The notes: generated by a model from the letters alone, not told the origin. A stretch of 64,000 nt of DNA from Oscillospiraceae bacterium (GCA_009783265.1 WRHM01000004.1:124001-188000), one strand, 5' to 3'; shown: positions 52,841 through 61,607, counted from the stretch's first letter. Numbers and translations: made by a program.

Positions 52841-53995
52841 TTAAATTACGTTTATTTTTATTATATCTTTATCTGAAGATATTTTATTTACAAGATTATC
52901 CGGTATTTTCCCGTTTATTTCGCAAATACTGTAAGCATAATCGCCTTTTGACCGGTTCGTAAAATGTTCTATATTTATCCCAAAATCAGAAACGGCAGAA
53001 GAGATCTTTGAAATTATCCCTGAGACGTTCTTGTGAAATATGCATATTCTGACTTCGGCGATCCTGTCCATTACAAGATCGGGATAATTTACGCTGTTTC
53101 TAATATTTCCATTCTCTAAAAAATCCATCGTCTGGCTTACTGCCATAACCGCGCAGTTTTCTTCGGATTCCTCGGTTGATGCTCCAAGATGCGGTATTGC
53201 TATGGCGTTTTTCATCTTCAGGATTTTTTCATTGGGAAAATCCGTTACGTATTTCGCGACTTTGCCGCTCTCCAAAGCCGCAGCCATAGCGTCGTCGTCG
53301 ACCAGATCCGCCCTCGCTGAATTAATTATACGCACGCCGTCTTTCATTTTTGCGATTGTTTCGGCGTTTATCATCTTTTTTGTTTCTGAATTAGCCGGCG
53401 CATGTAAAGTTATATAATCGCTTTTTTCGATTATTTCAGCCTGCTGTTTTGCGATTTTAACCGCACGCGTGAGAGACAGAGCAGACTCTATAGTCATGTA
53501 CGGGTCCTGGCCTATGACGTTCATTTCGAGCGCGACCCCGACGTTTGCCACCATCGCGCCTATTTTACCCATGCCTATTATCCCCAGAGTTTTCCCTGAA
53601 AGCTCAAAACCGGCGAATTTGCTTTTCCCAGCCTCGACTTCTTTCGCGACATTTTCAGTCAAAGTTTTCGCCCAGTCAACTCCCGCGCATATATCTCTCG
53701 AAGCGAGCAAAAGCGCGGCGATAGCAAGCTCTTTTACACCGTTGGCGTTTGCCCCGGGGGTATTAAACACAACTATCCCGGCTTCGGCGCACCTGTCAAC
53801 GGGTATATTATTTACTCCCGCGCCGGCTCTCGCGATTGCTTTAAGTTCAGGGTTAAACTCATAATCAAGCATATTTGCCGACCTGACTATTATCGCCTCC
53901 GGATTTGTTTCGCTGTCTGATATTATATAATTTTCTTTGTCAAAAATATCAAGACCCTGTTTTGATATTTTATTTTGTGTTTTTATTTTAAACAT
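52841..53995 (-). CDS. serA: D-3-phosphoglycerate dehydrogenase
   Basis: A 384-residue enzyme for the first step of serine synthesis, oxidising 3-phosphoglycerate with NAD. It has the NAD-binding segment GKTLGIIGMGKIGAMVANV, the substrate region IARAGAGVNNIPV, ARADLVDDDAMAAAL with the active Arg, and AIPHLGASTEESEEN with the catalytic His. A C-terminal ACT domain (ICIFHKNVSGIISKISSAV) would sense serine. It is the short ACT-containing form common in Clostridia. It lies after serC in one unit under the T-box. Confidence 0.93.
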   Translation of the reverse strand: MFKIKTQNKISKQGLDIFDKENYIISDSETNPEAIIVRSANMLDYEFNPELKAIARAGAGVNNIPVDRCAEAGIVVFNTPGANANGVKELAIAALLLASRDICAGVDWAKTLTENVAKEVEAGKSKFAGFELSGKTLGIIGMGKIGAMVANVGVALEMNVIGQDPYMTIESALSLTRAVKIAKQQAEIIEKSDYITLHAPANSETKKMINAETIAKMKDGVRIINSARADLVDDDAMAAALESGKVAKYVTDFPNEKILKMKNAIAIPHLGASTEESEENCAVMAVSQTMDFLENGNIRNSVNYPDLVMDRIAEVRICIFHKNVSGIISKISSAVSDFGINIEHFTNRSKGDYAYSICEINGKIPDNLVNKISSDKDIIKINVI

Positions 53996-54051
53996 ATATT
54001 ATTTTTCTCCTTAATTCTATTTATTTTCAAGACTTACTTTGAACTTATTCT

Positions 54052-54174
54052 TTGCCCCCTTTCGCAAAAGGAGGTGGCGTCGCAACGCCGGGGGGATTCA
54101 GCCAGAGACGCGGGGGAACGGAATCTCCCTGTCACTGCGGTGACATCCCCCTTTTGCGAAAGGGGGCTTTTTTT
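54052..54174. repeat. Palindromic repeat, family 1 (long form) between serC and serA
   Basis: GCCCCCTTTCGCAAAAGGAGG and CCCCCTTTTGCGAAAGGGGGC are the outer arms, each also palindromic. The inside has GGCGTCGCAACGCC and GTCACTGCGGTGAC. It fills most of the 225-base gap between the two genes and could lower serA expression relative to serC or stabilise the serC message. Confidence 0.78.
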
Positions 54175-54220
54175 GGAGATTTCGTCGTTCCCATTTTATT
54201 CTTGTTTCACAATCGCCTGT

Positions 54221-55306
54221 CTATTTATTTTCAATCTCGAATTTTTTCATAAATTCTATCAGATCTTTTATTCCCTCGGCGGGCATAGCGTTATAAATAG
54301 AAGCTCTCATGCCTCCGACTGATCTGTGGCCTTTTATATTAACAAAACCAGCTTTTTCGGCTTCTTTGGCGAATTTGCTGTCTAAATCGTTATCTCCGGT
54401 AATAAAAGTCACGTTCATGATTGACCTGAATTCTTTTTTGACCGGGTTTTTATATAATTTAGAATTATCTATAAAATCATATAATAAATTCGCTTTGTCA
54501 ATATTTATTTTTTGTATAGCCTCAAGCCCGCCTATATCTTCTTTGAGCCATTTGAACACAAGCATTGCGACATAAATCGCATAGCATGGCGGCGTGTTTA
54601 TCATAGAATCGTTTTCGGCCTGAATTTTATAATCTGTGATTTTCGGCGTTTCGGGTCTTGCCTTGCCGATTAGATCCTCACGAACTATAACAACAGTCAA
54701 TCCGCTCGGGCCCATGTTTTTCTGCGCTCCGGCATAAGCCAAGCCGTATTTTGTAATATCAACCGGCCCGGATAAAATACAGGACGATATATCTGCCACC
54801 AATGGGATATTCCCGGTTTTAGGCAGGGTCTTGTATTTTGTGCCGAATATAGTATTATTTTCACATATATAAACATAATCCGCGTCGCCTGTTATCATAT
54901 CGGGCGTAACATCGGGAATATACGTAAAGTTTTCGTCTTTTGATGAAGCTATGGCTTTAGCGTCGCCGTATTTTAATGCTTCGTCAAAAGCGTTTTTCGA
55001 GAACTGCCCTGTTATAATATAATCCGCTTTGCGCGAACCGTTCATAAGATTCATGGGGATTCCCGCAAATTGCAGGGTTGCCCCTCCCTGTAAAAACAGA
55101 ACTTTATAATTCGAAGGGATTCCCATAATTTCACGCAACAGAGACTGTGCTTCAGCGATTATTCCCTCATAAACTGACGATCGGTGGCTCATCTCCATAA
55201 CGGACATGCCGCTGTTATTATAATTTGTCATCTCGCGCGCGGCTGTTTCGAGAACTTTGAGTGGAAGACAAGACGGTCCGGCTGAAAAATTGTAAACTCT
55301 GTTCAT
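54221..55306 (-). CDS. serC: Phosphoserine aminotransferase
   Basis: A 361-residue PLP enzyme for the second step of serine synthesis. It has YNFSAGPSCLPLKVLE, SHRSSVYEGIIAEA, FLQGGATLQFAGIP, VADISSCILSGPVDITKYG and AGAQKNMGPSGLTVV with the PLP Lys, then a C-terminal GHRSVGGMRASIYNAMP. It is normal length. It is the first gene after the T-box leader on the minus strand. Confidence 0.95.
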   Translation of the reverse strand: MNRVYNFSAGPSCLPLKVLETAAREMTNYNNSGMSVMEMSHRSSVYEGIIAEAQSLLREIMGIPSNYKVLFLQGGATLQFAGIPMNLMNGSRKADYIITGQFSKNAFDEALKYGDAKAIASSKDENFTYIPDVTPDMITGDADYVYICENNTIFGTKYKTLPKTGNIPLVADISSCILSGPVDITKYGLAYAGAQKNMGPSGLTVVIVREDLIGKARPETPKITDYKIQAENDSMINTPPCYAIYVAMLVFKWLKEDIGGLEAIQKINIDKANLLYDFIDNSKLYKNPVKKEFRSIMNVTFITGDNDLDSKFAKEAEKAGFVNIKGHRSVGGMRASIYNAMPAEGIKDLIEFMKKFEIENK

Positions 55307-55469
55307 ACTTTTTTTGCTCCTTTGTTTATTTTAATTATTTTATATTGAATTATTTAGAAGATAAATTATAATGCGATATTATTATATAATATTTTTTTTG
55401 ATTAAATCAATCGGGAAAACAAAAAATATTGTTAATTTTTTGTCAATTTAAAAAATATTATATAATCGG

Positions 55470-55700
55470 GGTAAAAAAATAACTCCCGTCCCTGAAAGGA
55501 CGAGAGATAATTCTCGTGGTACCACCTAACTTTCCGCGCTGACACGCGGCTTTCTGGTGCTGTAACCGGCACGCCGGGCTGACTCGTCGCCAACTTCCTC
55601 CGGAGCGGAATTATGCTTCATGTTATTCCCGGTTCGCACCGTCCACCGGGTCTCTGAAAATACCAAAAAGCTTTTCTCCATCATCGAGAATATATTTATT
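55470..55700 (-). promoter_or_regulatory. T-box riboswitch leader, probably serine-specific
   Basis: On the minus strand the conserved T-box element AGGTGGTACCACG is followed by the terminator stem CTCTCGTCC...GGGACGGGAG and a T-run. Upstream is a stem I region with many paired arms (CCCGGTGGACGG, GAACCGGG, CCGCTCCGGAGG). In the stem I loop ATTCCG could give the specifier UCC (Ser), which fits its position upstream of serC-serA. The codon was assigned by eye only. Uncharged tRNA-Ser would switch the operon on. The serC start lies about 160 bases after the T-run. Confidence 0.85.
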
Positions 55701-55706
55701 GTTAAT

Positions 55707-55735
55707 AATATAACACAAAACAAATAGTTTGTCAA
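55707..55735 (-). promoter_or_regulatory. Sigma-A promoter of the T-box serC-serA operon
   Basis: On the minus strand TTGACA (55735-55730), 17 bases, TATATT (55712-55707), just ahead of the T-box leader. Confidence 0.75.
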
Positions 55736-55795
55736 GCGAAATATTTTATTTTAACAAAAAATATTGTTAATTTTTTGTCAATTAAAAAATAATAT

Positions 55796-56641
55796 TTAAT
55801 TTGCTTTATCGAGCTTCATCGTTGCTTTCATGTTTTCGCCTGTCGATGGATAACGCATCATGTAAATTCCGCCGATGTCGATAGAATGGGGCTCATATCC
55901 CAAGAATAATTCAAATAAAGCAGTTGACGCGGGGTCTTCGTCGCATGAAGATTCGCCGTAAAAATACACTTTCTGCCAGCCGCCGCCGGATTCAAGTTCC
56001 ATTAACGCGATATTCATATCGCCCTCTGAACCCCAGTCGTTTGTGGGGGTTTTTATTGCGAAATAAAATTGCGCGGGATTTTCGCCGCCGCCGTCCCTGA
56101 CATATACGCAGCCTGCGATTATATCGCTTTCGGCAAGAGTTTTATCTGCCCTGAAGTTCGCTTCGCACGCTTTCTGCCAGAATTCATCCTCAGGATTAGG
56201 CAGAGAAGTGATTTCATATCTGTAAGCGTACTCGAAAGGCACGCCGTCGCCTGAGATGTCCAATGCTGTTCTTGAGCAGTCTTTTGCGTGAAACGCGCTC
56301 GTGTTTACTTCTTCTTCGGTATCGCCCATGATCCTGTCGCCGCCGGTAAATCCGAAACGCGCAAACTCTTCGTCTAAGTATTCATAATACGGCAGATTCG
56401 GGTCAATAGGCTCAGTCGGAGGCTCTGTTTCAGGTTCGGGAGTAGGCTCCGGTGCGGGTGCAGGTGTGGGTTCGGGAGTTGCCGCATTGTTATCGCCATC
56501 GCCGGCAGCGTTGTTTGCCGCTTCGGTATTTTTGTCGGCTTCTTCGGCTTTGTCGCCGCACGCAATAATCACCGGCAAAATCATGGCAATGCACAAAATT
56601 AAAGCAACAAATTTAAAAAGCGTTTTTATCCTGAATTTCAT
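55796..56641 (-). CDS. Lipoprotein with CBM-like domain, paralogue D
   Basis: A 281-residue protein with a lipobox (VIIACGDK), then a Glu/Pro linker (PEPTPAPAPEPTPEPE) in place of the DPPT linker, and the same beta domain as the trio at 40172-42869 (VPFEYAYRYEI, IIAGCVYVRDG, FYFAIKTPTNDWGSEGD, WQKVYFYGES, LFLGYEPHSIDIGGI). It is the most diverged copy and lies 13 kb away. The ATG at 56641 has AAGGAG 13 bases upstream. A GTG at 56653 is very close to that site. The start is uncertain by four codons. Confidence 0.72.
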   Translation of the reverse strand: MKFRIKTLFKFVALILCIAMILPVIIACGDKAEEADKNTEAANNAAGDGDNNAATPEPTPAPAPEPTPEPETEPPTEPIDPNLPYYEYLDEEFARFGFTGGDRIMGDTEEEVNTSAFHAKDCSRTALDISGDGVPFEYAYRYEITSLPNPEDEFWQKACEANFRADKTLAESDIIAGCVYVRDGGGENPAQFYFAIKTPTNDWGSEGDMNIALMELESGGGWQKVYFYGESSCDEDPASTALFELFLGYEPHSIDIGGIYMMRYPSTGENMKATMKLDKAN

Positions 56642-56768
56642 GTTATAATACACTCTCCTTTTTTGATTAAAATTTTATATTTATAATTTACATTTAATTT
56701 TTAAATTGCTGATATATATTATACTAAATTTATCCTGATATGTCAATCATAAATTTTATAAAAGCCTA

Positions 56769-56831
56769 TTGACAAAAATTAAATTATCTGTTATTATAAT
56801 ACTGCTATTGAAATTGAGACTTAGTTTCAAT
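56769..56831 (+). promoter_or_regulatory. Promoter and Fur-family operator of the zur-znu operon
   Basis: TTGACA (56769-56774) with TATTAT (56792-56797, 17-base spacer) or TATAAT (56795-56800). Just downstream, TGAGACT-T-AGTTTCA (56815-56829) is a 7-1-7 inverted repeat with one mismatch, inside a larger ATTGAAA...TTTCAAT palindrome (56807-56831). This is the size and symmetry of Fur-family boxes. It would allow Zur to repress its own operon. Confidence 0.65.
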
Positions 56832-56874
56832 AATATTTTGATATTATTCGACATGAAAGAGAGCGTAAAATAAA

Positions 56875-57279
56875 TTGAGCGAAAGAAATACAAAACAAAA
56901 ATCTGTTATTTTAAAATGCCTGCAGGAAAAAAGCGGTGATCACATGACTGCCGACGATATAACAGATTATTTGAAAAAGAAAAAAATGCCCGTCGCAAAA
57001 GCGACGGTTTACAGGTATCTTGCCAGATTGGAAGAAAGCGGCCTTGTGAAAAAATATATAATATCAGAACAGCAGCCCGCCTGTTATCAGTATTTAGGCG
57101 GCAGCGAGCCATGCCTGTCGCATTTTCATCTGATGTGTCAGGTATGCGGACAGATAGAACATTTTGAAAACGATAACCTTCAAAAAATGTTCGGCGATAT
57201 AAAAACCAACGAAGGATTTTTTATCGACGGGCGCAAAACTGTATTTTACGGAACGTGCAGGAATTGTACGGGAGATTAA
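56875..57279 (+). CDS. zur: Fur-family metal-responsive repressor, probably Zur
   Basis: A 134-residue regulator with a TTG start and a weak AAGAGAG site. The winged helix (AKATVYRYLARLEESGLVKKY) and the metal-binding part (SHFHLMCQVCGQIEHFE) are visible, as are the structural CxxC pairs (CQVC, CRNC). Fur proteins of several specificities share these. Zinc is inferred because the next genes are a zinc-type ABC transporter. A Fur-like operator overlaps its promoter. Length is slightly short for the family. Confidence 0.85.
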   Translation: MSERNTKQKSVILKCLQEKSGDHMTADDITDYLKKKKMPVAKATVYRYLARLEESGLVKKYIISEQQPACYQYLGGSEPCLSHFHLMCQVCGQIEHFENDNLQKMFGDIKTNEGFFIDGRKTVFYGTCRNCTGD

Positions 57280-57310
57280 ATAAAAGCGTGCGGATAAATC
57301 GAACCTAAAT

Positions 57311-57430
57311 CCCTGCCCTCTTTATGTTGTGAGGGGAAACTAAAACACCCGTCACGCGGGTCAAACGCAAATTCACAGTGATTTTCGCAAATCTCGCGTG
57401 CCACCCTCTTTAAAATTAAAGAGGGCTTTG
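57311..57430. repeat. Palindromic repeat, family 3, between zur and znuA
   Basis: CCCTGCCCTCTTT at one end, CCACCCTCTTTAAAATTAAA then GAGGGC at the other, with AAAACACCCGTCACGC and TCTCGCGTGCC inside exactly as in 27925-28103. It lies in the gap between the regulator and the transporter genes. Confidence 0.8.
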
Positions 57431-57482
57431 GCAAAAAAATCTTATAATTAATTTATGAACTTAAAGTTAAAAGGTGATTGTT

Positions 57483-58448
57483 TTGAGATATATAAAAAAT
57501 AAAATTTTTGCTGTTTTGATGATTATGATTTTCGCTTGTAATATTATATTTGCTTTGACGTCGTGCATGTCTACTGAAGCTGAATATAATAATAACGGTG
57601 ACGACGGCGGCAAATTAAAAATAACCGCGACTCTTTTTCCGCAGTATGATTTCGCAAGGCAAATCGCGGGAGACAAAGCTAATATAAAACTTCTGCTCCC
57701 TCCCGGAGTGGAAAGCCACACTTACGACCCTAAACCGAGCGATATTCTCGATATATATAACGCCGATTTGTTTATATATACAGGGGAAAACATGGAGCCG
57801 TGGGCTGAAACTATAATAAAAGGCGTGACAAATAATAATCTTGTTATTGTGGACTGCTCAAAAAATATAGAGCTTATTCAAGACAATAATGAGGCAGAAA
57901 AAGATCATGAACATGAACACGGAGCTGATCCGCATATCTGGCTCGATCCCACACTCGCAATCAAAATGGTCGAAAACATAGCCGACGCTCTGTGTGAAAA
58001 AGACCCTGAAAATGCTGAGTTTTACTCGCAAAACGCCGAAAATTACATAAACCGGTTAAAAGAATTAGACGACGATATATTTGAAGTTATAGATAACGCC
58101 AAACGCAATATTATAGTTTTCGGCGGACGCTTTTCTTATATTTATTTTTTGCGGCGTTATAATCTCGATTATGTCACGGCTTATGATTCATGTTCGACAA
58201 ATGCCGAGCCGAGCATGGCAAAGATTTTATATGTAGTTAATTTTATGACAGAAAATAATATCCCGTGCGTATATTACGAAGAATTGTCAGCGCATCAGGT
58301 CGCAAAGGCTATCGCTAAAGAAACGGGAAGAAAATCTTATCTTTTTTCTACCGCTCACAACGTGACTAAAAGCGAATTTGACGGCGGTATTACTTTTCTG
58401 GATATAATGTACAAGAATATAGAGAATCTCAAAAAAGGATTGAATTAA
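57483..58448 (+). CDS. znuA: Zinc ABC transporter substrate-binding lipoprotein
   Basis: A 321-residue binding protein. The start is TTG at 57483: the GTG at 57474 lies inside the ribosome site AAAGGTGAT. A signal peptide ends in lipobox ALTSC. Metal ligands are expected in GVESHTYDPKPSD, the short His loop (KDHEHEHGADPHIWLDP) and VFGGRFSYIYFLRRYNL and SAHQVAKAIAKE. The His-rich loop and gene order suggest Zn2+ (or Mn2+). It overlaps the next gene at the stop. Confidence 0.9.
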   Translation: MRYIKNKIFAVLMIMIFACNIIFALTSCMSTEAEYNNNGDDGGKLKITATLFPQYDFARQIAGDKANIKLLLPPGVESHTYDPKPSDILDIYNADLFIYTGENMEPWAETIIKGVTNNNLVIVDCSKNIELIQDNNEAEKDHEHEHGADPHIWLDPTLAIKMVENIADALCEKDPENAEFYSQNAENYINRLKELDDDIFEVIDNAKRNIIVFGGRFSYIYFLRRYNLDYVTAYDSCSTNAEPSMAKILYVVNFMTENNIPCVYYEELSAHQVAKAIAKETGRKSYLFSTAHNVTKSEFDGGITFLDIMYKNIENLKKGLN

Positions 58449-59170
58449 TGTTGATGGATTTTGCGCTGAAAGTAAACGGGGTGACGATAAAATATTCTTC
58501 TAATTATAATTCTGATAATTCAGGAAATTCAAGAGTAAATATTGCGGTAAAGAACGTAAGTTTTATTGTAGAAAACGGGGATTATTGCTGTATCGTCGGA
58601 ATGAACGGCTCAGGGAAAAGCTCTCTTATCAAAGGCATACTGGGGCTTGCGCCGATTTCGTCCGGGACAATAGATTATGGCGTAGAACGCGGTGAAATCT
58701 CGTATCTGCCGCAGATAAACAGCATACCTGTTGATTTTCCCGCAACTGTAAAGGAAATCGCCTTGACAGGCGCGCAGAAAAAATCAAAAGGCTTATTTTC
58801 GGCGTTTTATTCAAAAGACGACGTGAAATCCGCGAATTATGCAATGGAGCGTTTGAAAATAACCGGGCTTGCAAAAAAAAGGTTCGGCGAATTGTCAGGA
58901 GGGCAGCAGCAGAAAGTTTTGCTTGCGCGCGCTTTATGCAAAAATCCAAAGCTTTTGATATTAGACGAGCCGTGTGCGGGACTTGACAATAATACAGTAG
59001 ACAGTTTTTACGAGCTTTTATACGATTTGAATAATAAACACAAAGTCACGGTTTTGATGATTACGCATGATTTGCACGACGTTCAGAAATACGCGAAGCA
59101 TATAATCGAAATGGACGCCGGGATTTTATTTTACGGCACGGCAAAAGAATGGGAAGAACGGGGAAATTAA
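58448..59170 (+). CDS. znuC: Zinc ABC transporter ATP-binding protein
   Basis: A 240-residue ATPase. Walker A is IVGMNGSGKSSLIKG, the signature FGELSGGQQQKVLLARALC, Walker B LLILDEPCAGLDN, with a following ITHDLHD His. It starts at the stop of znuA, so translation is coupled. It powers zinc import with the permease at 60135. The kinase-like gene lies between the two. Confidence 0.92.
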   Translation: MLMDFALKVNGVTIKYSSNYNSDNSGNSRVNIAVKNVSFIVENGDYCCIVGMNGSGKSSLIKGILGLAPISSGTIDYGVERGEISYLPQINSIPVDFPATVKEIALTGAQKKSKGLFSAFYSKDDVKSANYAMERLKITGLAKKRFGELSGGQQQKVLLARALCKNPKLLILDEPCAGLDNNTVDSFYELLYDLNNKHKVTVLMITHDLHDVQKYAKHIIEMDAGILFYGTAKEWEERGN

Positions 59171-59233
59171 GAGAATATTTAAATATGCAGATTTATTTAA
59201 AAAATAAATAAACACAAATTTTTTAGTGAAAGT

Positions 59234-60079
59234 TTGAGAAAATTTATTATGGTGGTTCAAACTGTGGACGGCGTTTCTTTTCGCATGAAAGAAGAATATG
59301 ATTTTTCGTTTATAGGCAAATACGGAAAAGTATTCAGAGTATTTGATAATTCATATTCAGGAGCTGTATGTTTTGGGGTGGAAAAATCGGGAAAACGATA
59401 TTTTCTTAAATTTGCGGGCGCGAAGACTTTTGCCGCCACAAATCCAAACATAGAAGATACGATAACAGCGCTTAAAATTACCGTGCCAAAATATAAAGAA
59501 TTAAAACATAGATTGCTAATCAATCAAATAGACGCTGAAGAAACCGGCGGCGGATTTATTGCGGTTTACGATTGGTTTGACGGGGAAGGCTGCGGTTATA
59601 TGCACCCTGAGATGCAAAAAAAATTTCTGGCTCTGCCAGACAGGGAAAAACTGCGCGTTTATAACGGAATTCTTGAGTTTCACTGCCATGTTGCCGCTTG
59701 CGGATATGTGGCGATTGATTTTAATAACGGTTCTACTCTTTACAATTTCGATAACGGCAAATTCGCTTTTTGCGATATTGATTTTTATGCAAAACAATGC
59801 CAAATAAGCGGCTGGAGCGGAATATGGGGCGATCCTAATTTCAAATCGCCTGAGGAATGTAGGGGTTACTCGGTAATTAATGAAACCAGCAATGTTTATA
59901 CAATGGGAGCGGTCGCGTTTTATTTTTTCGCTGAAAATGATAAAGATTCGCGCGAAAAATGGACTTTGAGCAGCGAATTATATGAAATCGCGAAAAAAGC
60001 TATAAACGAACAGAGAAGTCAACGGCATCAGACAATCAAAGAATTAATAAGCGAATGGAAAACGGCAAACACAAAATAA
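59234..60079 (+). CDS. Protein-kinase-like protein embedded in the zinc transporter operon
   Basis: A 281-residue protein with the layout of a kinase. A Gly-rich start (IGKYGKVFRVFDNSYSGAV) and Lys strand (KRYFLKFAGAKT) form the N-lobe. The C-lobe has a catalytic-loop-like segment (VAACGYVAIDFNNGSTLYN) and a DFG-like metal site (FAFCDIDFYAK), then FKSPEECRGYS and NVYTMGAVAFYFF as in Ser/Thr kinases. The usual His-Arg-Asp is replaced by Ala-Ile-Asp. The start is uncertain: TTG at 59234 or ATG at 59249. It lies between znuC and znuB on the same strand. Its role is unknown; a link to zinc is inference only. Confidence 0.65.
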   Translation: MRKFIMVVQTVDGVSFRMKEEYDFSFIGKYGKVFRVFDNSYSGAVCFGVEKSGKRYFLKFAGAKTFAATNPNIEDTITALKITVPKYKELKHRLLINQIDAEETGGGFIAVYDWFDGEGCGYMHPEMQKKFLALPDREKLRVYNGILEFHCHVAACGYVAIDFNNGSTLYNFDNGKFAFCDIDFYAKQCQISGWSGIWGDPNFKSPEECRGYSVINETSNVYTMGAVAFYFFAENDKDSREKWTLSSELYEIAKKAINEQRSQRHQTIKELISEWKTANTK

Positions 60080-60134
60080 ATATCTTTAAATCCTGAATAA
60101 ATAAAAAATTATAAGAGGAATTGAATCGTCTGTT

Positions 60135-60974
60135 ATGATTGATATACTATCTTCAAACTTTAATAAATTAATCGAAAGCTTTAAACTCTCGATTGTGGCC
60201 CGCGCTTTTGGCGCAGGGATTTTAATATCGCTGTGCGCCGCGCTTCTGGGCGTTATTCTTGTATTAAAGCATTATTCTCTTATCGGCCACGGGCTTGCCG
60301 ACGTGGGCTTCGCGGCATCGTCGGCAGCCGTTGCCTTTGGATTACCGATTATGACGGTGTCTGTGCCGGCTGTAATTATCGCGTCGTTTATTATCATGGC
60401 TTACAGCCAGAAAAAAGGCGTCGAGGGCGATACTGCTCTGGGAATAGTCGCCGCTTCTTCGATAGCAGTCGGAAGTATTTTGATTTCGATAAAAAAAGGC
60501 TTCAACATAGACGTTTCAAATTATATGTTCGGCAGTATCCTCGCATTAAGTTCAGCCGATATAATCATAAGCCTTGTTTTAGCCGTTATAGTGATAAGCT
60601 TATTTGTTTTGTTTTATAACAGGATATTTTTTATAACCGTAGACGAGACTTTTGCGTCGGCTTCGGGAATAAACGTGACTTTATATCAGTTTTTGATTTC
60701 TTTTCTGACTGCGCTGACTGTTGTCGTGGGCATGAAAATGATGGGGACTCTTTTAATATCAAGCCTTGTGATAATCCCTGCGGCGACGGCGAAGAAAATA
60801 TCGCGCAGTTTTAAAAATTTGATAATAAATTCATCAGTTATTTCAGTAATTTGTTTTACGCTGGGCATGATCTCGTCGATTTTATTTGATATACCGACGG
60901 GTGCTGGAATCGTTGCGGCGAGCGTGATTTTTATGCTTCTGACGGGATTTGCGGCAAGATTGGGGAAGAGATAG
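60135..60974 (+). CDS. znuB: Zinc ABC transporter permease
   Basis: A 279-residue membrane protein of the ABC-3 family with about eight hydrophobic helices. Typical segments are LLGVILVLKHYSLIGHGLADVGF, KKGVEGDTALGIVAASSIA, VDETFASASGINV and MKMMGTLLISSLVIIPAATA. It forms the zinc channel with ZnuC and receives metal from ZnuA. AGAGGAA lies upstream of the ATG. It ends the operon. Confidence 0.92.
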   Translation: MIDILSSNFNKLIESFKLSIVARAFGAGILISLCAALLGVILVLKHYSLIGHGLADVGFAASSAAVAFGLPIMTVSVPAVIIASFIIMAYSQKKGVEGDTALGIVAASSIAVGSILISIKKGFNIDVSNYMFGSILALSSADIIISLVLAVIVISLFVLFYNRIFFITVDETFASASGINVTLYQFLISFLTALTVVVGMKMMGTLLISSLVIIPAATAKKISRSFKNLIINSSVISVICFTLGMISSILFDIPTGAGIVAASVIFMLLTGFAARLGKR

Positions 60975-60983
60975 AGATTAATT

Positions 60984-61607
60984 TTAATTTATATTTTCAA
61001 ATATATCCGCTATATTAATAATTAAATCGTTGCCGAATAAAAACGTTTTCATAGTTTTGATTTTTATGAGTTCTATTTCTGCTTTAACAGCAGGCACTTC
61101 AAGTTCACATTCTGCGTATTCTCCGGCTGTTTTGATTTCTTCGTCTGAATAATGATGATATATATTATCAAGTTCCAATCTGTTTTCTTTTAACAAATAG
61201 ACCTCTATGTTTTTACTGTTGATGTCAATAATCCAATATTCTTTTACTCTGTATAGTTCATATACTTTTAATTTATAGCCCCTATCATATTTTGCGGTGG
61301 ACTTGGATATGACTTCTACTATTAAATCGGGTGCGCCATGTATGCCGTCGTCTTTAATTTTATTAGGGTCGCATACGATTTTAACGTCGGGCAGAAACTG
61401 CCGGAAATTATTTTTAAAAGTAACGTTCACGCTTTCATTGAACACCCTGCATTTTTTACCTTTAAGAAAATTTTTGAAAATATTAAAAATATTTCCTGTT
61501 GCGTTGCCATGACCCGTTGAAGCTCCTGCCATGTAGTATATTTTCCCGTCGTGTATTTCGTATCTTTGGCTTTCATCAATTAAAATTTCCCTGTTATATT
61601 CCTGCAT
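60984..61607 (-). CDS. Uma2-family (DUF820) endonuclease-like protein
   Basis: A 207-residue protein. The ATG at 61607 follows GGAGG; the longer frame is rejected. It has the Uma2 core: YEIHDGKIYYMAG, RVFNESVNVTFKNNFRQFLPDV, then APDLIVEVISKSTAKYDRGYKL and VKEYWIIDINSKNIEVYLL. The Asp and Glu-Val pattern fits the PD-(D/E)XK fold. Uma2 proteins are widespread and of unknown purpose. It lies between znuB and the helicase, on the helicase strand and 36 bases after it. Confidence 0.85.
   Translation of the reverse strand: MQEYNREILIDESQRYEIHDGKIYYMAGASTGHGNATGNIFNIFKNFLKGKKCRVFNESVNVTFKNNFRQFLPDVKIVCDPNKIKDDGIHGAPDLIVEVISKSTAKYDRGYKLKVYELYRVKEYWIIDINSKNIEVYLLKENRLELDNIYHHYSDEEIKTAGEYAECELEVPAVKAEIELIKIKTMKTFLFGNDLIINIADIFENIN

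Noticed and set aside
55526-55735. A 69-codon open frame on the minus strand
   Set aside because: It lies entirely within the T-box leader and its promoter.
13694-57430. GC-rich palindromes considered as a CRISPR array
   Set aside because: They are dispersed, not evenly spaced, with no unique spacers and no cas genes.
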